Of a stretch of 13,662 nucleotides of DNA, positions 1-7,251 are shown piece after piece. The translations under genes and the position numbers were made by a program. Every line of letters begins with the position of its first letter. The stretch's first letter is position 1. Source of the stretch: Deltaproteobacteria bacterium (GTDB lineage Bacteria; Desulfobacterota; Desulfuromonadia; Geobacterales; Pseudopelobacteraceae); NCBI GenBank assembly GCA_016219145.1, contig JACRCG010000323.1:1-13662 (forward strand), read 5' to 3'. A model generated the notes under the pieces. It had not been told where the DNA came from, ran no database searches, and worked only from the letters and a program-made list of their open reading frames with translations.

Positions 1-993
1 AAGGCCAAGGGGAATAAGAAAAAATATGTTGTCGTGCCTGATTCCTCACACGGCACCAATCCGGCTTCAGCAGCCATTGCGGGTTATGAAATCATCACCG
101 TGCCGACTGCGCCTTACGGCGACATGGATCTGGATTTATTCAGACAAGCCATGAACGATGAAGTTGCGGCGGTTATGATGACCTGTCCCAACACACTGGG
201 ACTGTTCAATCCTCATATTCGTGAGATCAGCGACATCGCCCATTCCCACGATGCCTTGATGTATTATGACGGCGCCAACCTTAATGCCATAATGGGGAAG
301 GTCAAGCCGGGCGACGTCGGTTTTGATGTAATCCATGTCAATCTTCATAAAACCTTCGGCACACCCCATGGCGGTGGCGGTCCAGGGTCTGGCCCGGTTG
401 GTGTGAAAAAGGAGCTGTTGCCGTACCTGCCGCTACCGCGTATTCTCAAGGGAGAAAACGGCCAATTAAGGCTGGAGACCGATCAGCCCGGCTCTATCGG
501 GCGAACGGCAAATTTCTTCGGCAATTTTGGTGTGATGGCCAAGGCCTACGCCTACATCATCATGCTGGGGCGTGAAGGGCTGATTAATGTGTCGGAGCAG
601 GCGGTTTTGAACGCCAACTATATCAAGGAAAAACTCAAGGCATACTACGACCTGCCATATGACATGACCTGCATGCATGAATGCGTATTTTCAGCCAGCA
701 AACAGCTCGAACATGGCGTCCATGCCATTGATATCGCCAAATTCCTGATTGACAAAGGTTATCATCCTCCTACGGTCTATTTCCCGATGATCGTCAAGGA
801 GGCCATCATGATCGAGCCGACCGAAACCGAAAGCAAGGCCACCATGGATGCTTTCATAGAGGTCATGATAGAGGCGGCCAAAACAGCCGAGAGCGATCCG
901 CAGGCGCTGCATGACGCGCCGCTGACTATGCCGGTCGGCAGGCTGGACGAAACCAAAGCTGCCAGAGAGCAGAATGTATGCTGCCCGGTGTGA
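1..993 (+). CDS. gcvPB: Glycine dehydrogenase (decarboxylating) subunit 2, C-terminal part (5' end outside window)
   Basis: This is the PLP-binding half of the two-subunit P-protein of the glycine cleavage system, which decarboxylates glycine and passes the aminomethyl group to the lipoyl H-protein in the cytosol. The reading frame is open from base 1, so the N-terminus lies upstream; an apparent GTG start at 34 is only an internal valine codon. The 330 visible residues include SSHGTNPASA near the start and the PLP-lysine region HVNLHKTFGTPHGGGGPG, with the Schiff-base lysine at visible codon 117 (bases 349-351). The C-terminal FPMIVKEAIMIEPTETESK stretch is typical of the subunit. Subunit 1 and the T and H proteins would be expected upstream, but this cannot be seen. 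The stop is followed by 54 nt before the dGTPase-like gene, with no convincing terminator. Identity is secure; only the missing 5' part limits the call. Confidence 0.96.
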   Translation, partial: KAKGNKKKYVVVPDSSHGTNPASAAIAGYEIITVPTAPYGDMDLDLFRQAMNDEVAAVMMTCPNTLGLFNPHIREISDIAHSHDALMYYDGANLNAIMGKVKPGDVGFDVIHVNLHKTFGTPHGGGGPGSGPVGVKKELLPYLPLPRILKGENGQLRLETDQPGSIGRTANFFGNFGVMAKAYAYIIMLGREGLINVSEQAVLNANYIKEKLKAYYDLPYDMTCMHECVFSASKQLEHGVHAIDIAKFLIDKGYHPPTVYFPMIVKEAIMIEPTETESKATMDAFIEVMIEAAKTAESDPQALHDAPLTMPVGRLDETKAAREQNVCCPV

Positions 994-1047
994 CCTTCCG
1001 GGCGTCTGTCGGACTCTTGTAGCTTCGGATTCCGGTCAAGGAGCTTT

Positions 1048-2190
1048 ATGACAGAATCTTCCGAACGTAACGATCTGGCTGGGTACGCCTGTACCAGCGC
1101 TGCTTCCAGGGGCCGCCGTCATGTTGAGGAGTTCCGCGACAACCGACCGGCCTTTGAGCGCGATCGTGATCGTATCATACACTGCGCCGCTTTCAGGCGA
1201 CTGGAATATAAAACTCAGGTTTTTGTCAATCACGAGGGGGACTATTATCGCACCAGGTTGACGCACTCTCTGGAGGTGGCCCAGATAGGCCGCGCCATCG
1301 CCCGCAAACTGCATCTCAATGAAGAGTTGACCGAGGCTCTGGCATTGGCGCACGATCTCGGACATACCCCTTTCGGCCACACCGGTGAAGATGTGTTAAA
1401 CCGTCTGATGCAGGGCTATGGCGGGTTTGAGCACAATCTGCAGTCATTCAGGGTGGTCGATGAGCTGGAGGAACGCTACCCTGAATTTAACGGTCTCAAT
1501 CTGACCTGGGAGCTGCGCGAAGGTATCATAAAGCATGCCTCACCCTACGACGCGCCTACCGAAATCATGGCTGAATTCCTGCCGGGTCTGGTTCCATCCA
1601 TTGAAGCACAGATTATCAACTATGCTGATGAAATTGCCTACAACAACCATGATATCGACGACGGACTGAAGGCCGGCTACATCACTCTGGAGATGCTGGA
1701 ACAGGTAGATTTGTGGCGTGAAGTCTGCTGTACGGTCAAACAGAAATACCCTGCCATTGATGACAAGCGCCTGGTACTCCAGACTGTTAGCGCACTGATC
1801 GGAATTCTGATCGGTGACCTCTGCTGTACCATCTCCTCAAATATCGCAACTCATGAAATTACTTCGCTGGAAAAACTGCGGCAGGTTAACCGGACAATGG
1901 CCCACTTCGGCGACGTCATTACAGCCCGCAACATTGAATTAAAGCGATTCCTGTTCAAGAATCTGTATCGCCACCACAAGGTTGACAAGATGCGGGTCAA
2001 GGCCGAGATATTCATCACGCGACTATTTGAGACCTACCTGCGTTTTCCCAATCTGCTTCCGCCAAAATACCAGTCAAGGCTTGAGATGTTCGGGCTCCAG
2101 CGTGTCATATGCGACTACATAGCCGGAATGACGGACCGCTTTGCACTGGACGAGTACAAACGGCTGTTTGAGCCGTATGAAAGAGTTTGA
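1048..2190 (+). CDS. dgt: dGTPase-like HD-domain triphosphohydrolase
   Basis: Predicted deoxyguanosinetriphosphate triphosphohydrolase-like protein of 380 aa, in the shorter dGTPase subfamily. Family members hydrolyse dNTPs to deoxynucleoside plus triphosphate in the cytosol. The metal-binding HD residues are visible: H73 in RLTHSLEVAQIGR, H102-D103 in LALAHDLGHTPFGHTGED, and D194 in NYADEIAYNNHDIDDG. The N-terminal RDRIIHCAAFRRLEYKTQVF block is also characteristic. The ATG at 1048 has AAGGAG at 1038-1043, four bases upstream. The stop at 2188-2190 is two bases before the ATG of another HD nucleotide hydrolase, so the two are probably co-transcribed and translationally coupled. Substrate range (dGTP alone or several dNTPs) cannot be read from sequence. 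The family is certain; the symbol follows common annotation of the group. Confidence 0.92.
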   Translation: MTESSERNDLAGYACTSAASRGRRHVEEFRDNRPAFERDRDRIIHCAAFRRLEYKTQVFVNHEGDYYRTRLTHSLEVAQIGRAIARKLHLNEELTEALALAHDLGHTPFGHTGEDVLNRLMQGYGGFEHNLQSFRVVDELEERYPEFNGLNLTWELREGIIKHASPYDAPTEIMAEFLPGLVPSIEAQIINYADEIAYNNHDIDDGLKAGYITLEMLEQVDLWREVCCTVKQKYPAIDDKRLVLQTVSALIGILIGDLCCTISSNIATHEITSLEKLRQVNRTMAHFGDVITARNIELKRFLFKNLYRHHKVDKMRVKAEIFITRLFETYLRFPNLLPPKYQSRLEMFGLQRVICDYIAGMTDRFALDEYKRLFEPYERV

Positions 2191-2192
2191 AG

Positions 2193-2801
2193 ATGACTGA
2201 TATAGCCGCCAAATCTGAGCAGTACGATTTTTTTGCCTTCCTCTCTCGCATGCGCTATATCAGCCGCTGGGGGCTGATGCGTAACACCGTGCCGGAAAAC
2301 ATCCAGGAGCACAGTCTTGATGTAGCTGTCATCTCGCACGCCCTTGTAATGATCAGGAATACCTATTTCGCCGGAAATCTTGATGCATCCCGCGCGGCGC
2401 TCTACGCAATATTTCATGATGCCAGTGAGATCTTTACCGGCGACATGCCGACCCCGGTCAAACATTTCAACCCCAATTTCAAACGCTCTTTTCATCAACT
2501 GGAAGACCGCGCCAAAAGGAAACTGCTGGCCATGCTGCCTCCTGAACTGGCTGCCGAATATGAACCGCTCTTCTTTTTTGAGGAGCAACAGGAGTACGCG
2601 GTACTTGTAAAAGCGGCCGACAAGATTGCCGCGCTGGCCAAGTGCATCGAAGAAGGAAAGAGCGGCAACCATGAGTTCAGAAAGGCCGAGTCCGAGCATT
2701 TTGAGCAACTTTCGGCCAGCCCGTTGCCGGAAGTGCGCTATTTTCTGGATAAGTTTCTGCCCGGCTACCGCCTGTCCCTTGACGAGCTGAAGCTGGGATG
2801 A
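2193..2801 (+). CDS. yfbR: YfbR-like 5'-deoxynucleotidase (HD superfamily)
   Basis: HD-domain protein of 202 aa resembling E. coli YfbR, which dephosphorylates deoxynucleoside 5'-monophosphates. Visible features are the N-terminal FFAFLSRMRYISRWGLMRNT block, QEHSLDVA with H40, the HD pair H75-D76 in AIFHDASEIFTGDMPTPVK, and D143 in KAADKIAALAKCIEEGK; the spacing fits the family. I chose the ATG at 2193. A TTG six bases earlier overlaps the upstream stop and has no better Shine-Dalgarno sequence, whereas the purine-rich AAAGAG at 2180-2185 suits 2193. The gene sits two bases after the dGTPase-like gene. Together they could convert both tri- and monophosphates to nucleosides, a nucleotide-pool or salvage role (inference). 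A 57-nt gap separates it from the kinase gene. Confidence 0.9.
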   Translation: MTDIAAKSEQYDFFAFLSRMRYISRWGLMRNTVPENIQEHSLDVAVISHALVMIRNTYFAGNLDASRAALYAIFHDASEIFTGDMPTPVKHFNPNFKRSFHQLEDRAKRKLLAMLPPELAAEYEPLFFFEEQQEYAVLVKAADKIAALAKCIEEGKSGNHEFRKAESEHFEQLSASPLPEVRYFLDKFLPGYRLSLDELKLG

Positions 2802-2858
2802 GATTGCATGCCGATGTTTAGTGACGATGGAGATAAACCCAATTAGTGGAGCATCAAT

Positions 2859-5342
2859 ATGAAACTCCCGAAAAATCTGCTTTCAGGCTGGCCGATTGCG
2901 GTTGTGTTGACACTGCTGATGCTTCTGATGCATCTGCTTCAGTGGCAGCCCCTTTCAACACTGGAAAATAAAACATACGATTTACGCCAGAAGATGCGCC
3001 AAGGCAAGCCTCGCGCTCCGGTGGTAATTGTTGCAGTTGACGATCCGAGTATTCTGAAACTGGGGCGCTGGCCCTGGCCCCGTACCTATATGGCTGAGCT
3101 GATTGATTACGTTGCTTCAGGCAAACCTTCAGTCATCGGACTTAATGTTCTGTATACCGAACCGGAGCGGAATGTCGGTCTGGATGAGATTCGCACTATC
3201 AAAAAACAGATGGAATCTGGCGGGAGGCTTGCTGGACAATTGGCAGGAATTCATGCCGCTCTTAGTGATGCGGAAAAGAGGCTTGACAGTGACGCGGAGC
3301 TGGCTGGTGCTATTCTGGCTGCTAAAAACGTTCTACTTCCGTTGTTTGTAACCGCTGGCGAACTTTCCGACGGAGACCTTAATTTTCCACCGACCCTGAA
3401 AAAGAATGCCCTTGAAGCGCCCAAGTCGGGATCCTATATCAATGCCGTCGAGGAAACGCTCCCAATAGCTCCGTTTATGGAAGCGGCAATGGGTCTTGGT
3501 CATATCAATCTGTTTCCTGATCATGATGGTGTTCTGAGAAACGAACCTCTCTTCGTGCAATACAAGGGGCATATCCTGCCTTCGCTTTCAATGCAGGCTG
3601 CCTTGGCTTTTTCAAACAAGAAGCTTGCTGATCTCACAATCAGTAGTGATCGGATCGCTTTCGGACAGGTATCAATACCGGTTGATTCCAAGGGGCGCAT
3701 GCAGGTGGATTTTCGCGGCAAGTTCGGTACGTATCAGTATTATTCATTTATTGACGTACGGGAGGGGCGGATCTCTCCTGATGTATTCAAAAACAAGATT
3801 GTTCTGATCGGAATGGTTGCCACCGGAATCGCAAGTCTTGAGGTCACACCTGTACAGCCATCCTTCCCCGGTATCGAGATTACCGCAAATGCGATCGAGA
3901 CGATACTGACCGGCACTACGATTTCCCGTCCATCATATTCCACCCCGATTGAAATGCTGTTAATGCTGATTATAGGGGCATTTCTGGCAGTTGCGCTGCC
4001 GCGTCTCAAAGCTGCTGTCAGTGCTGTTGTCTCGGCAGTGGTACTGCTGATCTGGAATGGAGTGGCGATCTGGCTTTTTGTCAGCCAGGGACAATGGCTG
4101 GCGATGGTGGCTCCGTCAGTTCTGCTGGCGGTAGGTTATACGATTATCACATCCACCCGTTTCATGGTGACCGAAAAGGGCAAGGAACTGGTCGAGAGCG
4201 ACAGCATTGAAACCAACAAGATGCTGGGGCTTTCTTTCCAGGGGCAGGGACTTCTGGACCTGGCCTTTGAAAAGTTCAGAAAATGCCCGATCGACGACGG
4301 TACCATCAAGGATCTGCTCTATAATCTTGCGCTTGATTTCGAGCGCAAGCGGATGTTCAACAAGGCTGCGGCGGTTTATGAGCATATTCTGTCGGCCGGT
4401 GATTACAAAGACATCAAGGAGCGCATCGGCACTATGAAGCAGGCCGGCGAGACGATGATCTTCGGCGCGCCGGGGGGGCGCAAGGAGAATACCGTCATAC
4501 TTCAAGGTGGTGGCGCGGCCCTGCCGACTATCGGACGTTTCGAGATCCAGAAGGAGCTTGGGCGCGGCGCTATGGGTACGGTCTATCTCGGCCGGGATCC
4601 CAAGATTAATCGAATGGTTGCAATCAAGACCATTCGTTTCGACGAAATCGAGCAGGAGCAGATACAGGAAGTCAAACAGCGCTTTTTCCGTGAAGCCGAG
4701 GCCGCCGGCGCCTTGAATCACCCCAATATAGTAACTATCTATGACGTGGGTGAAGATTACGATCTGGCCTATGTCGCCATGGAGCTTCTGGACGGCAGCG
4801 ACCTGTGTGACTTTGTCAAGCCGACCCAGCGGCTGCCTTTTGCAGAGGTATTGAGGATTGTCGGCTGTGTGGCGGAGGGGCTCGATTTTGCCAATTCAAA
4901 AGGAATTGTCCATCGGGATATCAAGCCGGCCAACATCATGCGCCTCAAAAATGGAGACATAAAGATTGCCGACTTTGGGATTGCCCGCATTACGGCATCT
5001 TCCAGCACTCAGACCGGTATGATTCTGGGAACGCCCAGTTACATGTCGCCGGAGCAGGTGATGGGGCAGAAGGTGGATGGCCGCTCTGACCTGTTCTCTC
5101 TGGGGGTGGCGATGTACGAACTGCTCAGCTGTCGCAAGCCGTTCACCGGGGACAGCATTACCAATATCATGTTCAATATTGCAAACAAGCCGCCCCTGCT
5201 GCTGACAAAGATAGATCCTGACATACCGGAATGTTGCGCATTTATTGCCCACAAACTGCTGATGAAAGATATTACCAAGCGCTATCAAGCCGGACGAGAG
5301 GTTGCGGAACATTGCAAAATCTGCCGGCAGAAGTTGGGGTGA
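2859..5342 (+). CDS. CHASE2 sensor-Ser/Thr protein kinase, membrane-bound
   Basis: A predicted receptor-like Ser/Thr kinase of 827 aa. Residues about 13-30 form a first membrane segment. About 33-360 is a CHASE2 sensory domain expected outside the membrane, opening with LENKTYDLRQKMR and IVAVDDPSILKLGRWPWPR. Three hydrophobic segments follow at about 363-383, 386-411 and 414-433, the usual CHASE2 arrangement. Residues about 440-525 are helical and TPR-like (YNLALDFERKRMFNKAAAVY). The kinase domain occupies about 557-820: G-loop GRGAMGTVYLG (569-578), VAIK lysine K590, HRDIKPAN with catalytic D687 and N692, DFG at 705-707, then GTPSYMSPEQ. All key catalytic residues are present, so it should be active. 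The ligand is unknown. The ATG at 2859 follows TGGAG at 2847-2851. A PP2C phosphatase starts 3 nt after the stop, a typical antagonist pairing. Confidence 0.93.
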   Translation: MKLPKNLLSGWPIAVVLTLLMLLMHLLQWQPLSTLENKTYDLRQKMRQGKPRAPVVIVAVDDPSILKLGRWPWPRTYMAELIDYVASGKPSVIGLNVLYTEPERNVGLDEIRTIKKQMESGGRLAGQLAGIHAALSDAEKRLDSDAELAGAILAAKNVLLPLFVTAGELSDGDLNFPPTLKKNALEAPKSGSYINAVEETLPIAPFMEAAMGLGHINLFPDHDGVLRNEPLFVQYKGHILPSLSMQAALAFSNKKLADLTISSDRIAFGQVSIPVDSKGRMQVDFRGKFGTYQYYSFIDVREGRISPDVFKNKIVLIGMVATGIASLEVTPVQPSFPGIEITANAIETILTGTTISRPSYSTPIEMLLMLIIGAFLAVALPRLKAAVSAVVSAVVLLIWNGVAIWLFVSQGQWLAMVAPSVLLAVGYTIITSTRFMVTEKGKELVESDSIETNKMLGLSFQGQGLLDLAFEKFRKCPIDDGTIKDLLYNLALDFERKRMFNKAAAVYEHILSAGDYKDIKERIGTMKQAGETMIFGAPGGRKENTVILQGGGAALPTIGRFEIQKELGRGAMGTVYLGRDPKINRMVAIKTIRFDEIEQEQIQEVKQRFFREAEAAGALNHPNIVTIYDVGEDYDLAYVAMELLDGSDLCDFVKPTQRLPFAEVLRIVGCVAEGLDFANSKGIVHRDIKPANIMRLKNGDIKIADFGIARITASSSTQTGMILGTPSYMSPEQVMGQKVDGRSDLFSLGVAMYELLSCRKPFTGDSITNIMFNIANKPPLLLTKIDPDIPECCAFIAHKLLMKDITKRYQAGREVAEHCKICRQKLG

Positions 5343-5345
5343 ATT

Positions 5346-6149
5346 ATGGACATGTCTGTTTTTGGAATTACAGATAAAGGCATGGTCAGGCCAGGCAATG
5401 AAGATGCTTTGCTGATCGACGAGAAGTTGGGACTTCTTGTTGTCGCTGACGGCATGGGTGGTCACAAGTGTGGAGAGGTCGCCAGTCACATGGCGATTGA
5501 CATTCTGAAGGATTATATCGGCAAGCTTTCCGGCGGCGGTGATGCATTTATCGGGAATGTGGACACGCAGGTTTCAAGGCAGGCCAACCTGCTGGCGTCC
5601 GGCATCCGGCTTGCCAATCAGGCCATATTTGAGGCGGCCGCATCAAATCCCGCCTGGCAGGGAATGGGGACAACCGTGGTGGCGGTGCTGCTGAAGGATG
5701 GGGTCGCAGGAGTTGCCCACGCCGGTGACAGCAGGCTCTACCTGTTGCGCGGCGGACAGCTTTCTCAGATAACCGGAGATCATTCGCTTGTGGCCGAACA
5801 GGTCAGGCAAGGAGTAATAACAGCCGAAGAAGCGCTGAAATCGACCAGGAAGAACATTATTACCCGCGCCCTGGGGCAATGGCAGGATCTTGAGATCGAA
5901 ATTCAGGATCTGAATCTGATCGATGGAGACCGGCTACTGCTCTGCTCTGATGGTTTAAACGGCATGGTGAGCGATCCTGAAATCGCCGCGCTGCTGGGGG
6001 CGTATCCTTTGCCAGAGCAAGCCTGCCATACGCTGATCGAGGTTGCCAATAGTTACGGCGGAAAGGACAATATTACGGCCGTAGTGGCGGCGTTTCGTGA
6101 AGAGAAGGGGTTCGTATCGGGGTTGATGAAGATGTTCCAGCGGGGGTAG
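5346..6149 (+). CDS. PP2C-family Ser/Thr protein phosphatase
   Basis: A 267-aa soluble metal-dependent phosphatase of the bacterial PrpC/Stp type, expected to remove phosphate from Ser/Thr residues on the adjacent kinase or its targets. Visible motifs in order are: GNEDA with E19 and D20; VVADGMGGH with metal-ligand D35; MGTTVVAVL; HAGDSRLYLLRGG; DHSLV; the conserved ITRALG; LLLCSDGLNGMV; and near the C-terminus GGKDNITAVV, whose Asp completes the metal site. Length fits a single-domain phosphatase, and no transmembrane segment is seen. It begins 3 nt after the kinase stop, and the weak GGGGTG preceding its ATG lies in the kinase's last codons, so translational coupling is likely. It ends only 11 nt from the convergent FHA gene. 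Confidence 0.95.
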   Translation: MDMSVFGITDKGMVRPGNEDALLIDEKLGLLVVADGMGGHKCGEVASHMAIDILKDYIGKLSGGGDAFIGNVDTQVSRQANLLASGIRLANQAIFEAAASNPAWQGMGTTVVAVLLKDGVAGVAHAGDSRLYLLRGGQLSQITGDHSLVAEQVRQGVITAEEALKSTRKNIITRALGQWQDLEIEIQDLNLIDGDRLLLCSDGLNGMVSDPEIAALLGAYPLPEQACHTLIEVANSYGGKDNITAVVAAFREEKGFVSGLMKMFQRG

Positions 6150-6160
6150 TTCCGGGTATA

Positions 6161-7198
6161 TCAGGTTTGTGTAACGCGTAATACCTTCAGATGTATACCG
6201 CCCATTCCTATAATGTCCCCCACGGCTATTTCGTGCTGCCTGATAGTTTGGCCGTTGACAGTTGTTCCGTTGGTGCTGTTAAGGTCGATGACCAGCAGTC
6301 TCCCGTTAACAACCTGGATTGCTGCGTGAGTTTTGGACACCATCGGATCCGGCACAATGATGTCGGTATCTTTTCTGCCGAGTACGCATGGAATCGAGCC
6401 AGTAAGCGTCTCACCTTTAAGCGGGCCATCCAGAACCGATAACAGAAGGTGATCGTCCATGTTTTCTACGTCTTCTTCAAGAATTTCAACATATTCCAGA
6501 TCGTGCTGATGCTCTTCAGCGTCACTGCCGTCCTGTTCTCCTCGCAGCAACCTCAGCATGTCGTCACGTCCGATCAGGACAGCATCTGTCGATTCACGGG
6601 TGGCAATGTTTCGATAAACCAGAGCCTCAACATCGGCACCCTGAAAAGCATAGACCAGCATCTGCTCGTCGATGGCAAGCCCTTCGTCCCGATTGGCATC
6701 CTGGTCTGAGTAGTAGCTCTTGCCCTTGATCCCATCCTTGAAAAAGAAGAAGTTGAACATCCCTTCTTTTTCAAGGATGATCAGGGCATCCGAGGCCTCA
6801 TGCTGGATCTGTCCAAGAATAGCTTCCAGGTTGATCAGGCCGGTAGGCGCCTTGGCTGTCAGATTGTCCTGAATAAACACGAGCAGGCATTTAAGCAGCA
6901 CCGGATCGGTGGCATGAACTGAAATTGATGGCCCGCTGTCAACCAATAGTCCAACTTCCCGCAAGAACTCACGGATTGAGAGTACAAAAGGTTTTTCACC
7001 GATGGACTTGCCTGCGGAATAGAGGCGGCTTTTGAAGAAAAACAGCAGATAGAGGCTGTCGCCGGACGTGATGGCGATAAAGCCTGTAAAATCACGGGCC
7101 GGATCGCAGAGATCCAGCAAAGTCTCTTCCAGAACCTTGCGGGTGAAAGGCTGAGACTCTGAAATTATTGTTCCCGTGGGGATCCTGATTGATGGCAT
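6161..7198 (-). CDS. FHA-domain phosphopeptide-binding protein with acidic linker
   Basis: A 345-aa protein whose C-terminus (about 253-342) is a forkhead-associated domain, a phosphothreonine-binding module. Hallmarks are GRK at 274-276, S288-K-T-H291, and N307-S-T-N310-G311-T followed by VNGQ. The N-terminal 220 residues are not a family I can name with certainty. They contain two similar hydrophobic blocks, at about 47-62 (LYLLFFFKSRLY) and 146-160 (GMFNFFFFKDGIKG), which suggests an internal duplication of a DUF4388/PATAN-like fold (weak). Residues 221-249 are strongly acidic and probably a flexible linker. No signal peptide or membrane anchor is seen. The gene converges on a kinase-phosphatase pair, so reading that kinase's phosphorylation is a reasonable inference. 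The ATG at 7198 has no Shine-Dalgarno sequence, but a near-consensus promoter would start the transcript at or next to it. A TTG at codon 27 (bases 7118-7120), preceded by GGAAGAG, is an alternative start. Confidence 0.9.
   Translation of the reverse strand: MPSIRIPTGTIISESQPFTRKVLEETLLDLCDPARDFTGFIAITSGDSLYLLFFFKSRLYSAGKSIGEKPFVLSIREFLREVGLLVDSGPSISVHATDPVLLKCLLVFIQDNLTAKAPTGLINLEAILGQIQHEASDALIILEKEGMFNFFFFKDGIKGKSYYSDQDANRDEGLAIDEQMLVYAFQGADVEALVYRNIATRESTDAVLIGRDDMLRLLRGEQDGSDAEEHQHDLEYVEILEEDVENMDDHLLLSVLDGPLKGETLTGSIPCVLGRKDTDIIVPDPMVSKTHAAIQVVNGRLLVIDLNSTNGTTVNGQTIRQHEIAVGDIIGMGGIHLKVLRVTQT
6733..6779. repeat. Perfect 17-bp inverted repeat inside the FHA gene
   Basis: The arm at 6733-6749 (CATCCTTGAAAAAGAAG) is exactly the reverse complement of 6763-6779, separated by a 13-nt loop. 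It lies wholly within the FHA coding region and encodes roughly ILEKEG on one arm and FFFFKDG on the other. In mRNA it would form a long hairpin rich in A-U pairs. Transcript pausing or regulation is possible, but coincidence of codon composition is also possible. Confidence 0.85.
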
Positions 7199-7204
7199 GG
7201 GCGG

Positions 7205-7233
7205 ACTATAGAAACGATTAAGCTGGCTGTCAA
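7205..7233 (-). promoter_or_regulatory. Near-consensus sigma-70 promoter of the FHA gene
   Basis: Reading the - strand, a perfect -35 box TTGACA (7228-7233) is followed by exactly 17 nt and TATAGT (7205-7210), five of six matches to the -10 consensus. Only six bases (CCGCCC) separate the -10 box from the ATG at 7198. Initiation about seven bases after the box would fall on the A of the start codon, giving a leaderless mRNA. The -35 box lies in the loop of a short inverted repeat (AGCTGG/CCAGCT at 7221-7226 and 7240-7245), which could be an operator (weak). The FHA gene can therefore be expressed apart from the upstream sulfurtransferase gene. Confidence 0.75.
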
Positions 7234-7251
7234 GTGAAACCAGCTGATTTT

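Noticed and set aside
2115..2708. - strand open frame of 197 aa opposite the dGTPase-like and YfbR-like genes
   Set aside because: The + strand carries HD motifs in the right order; the - strand product has no family features. Similar antisense frames at 4116-4721 and 4896-5489 are rejected for the same reason.
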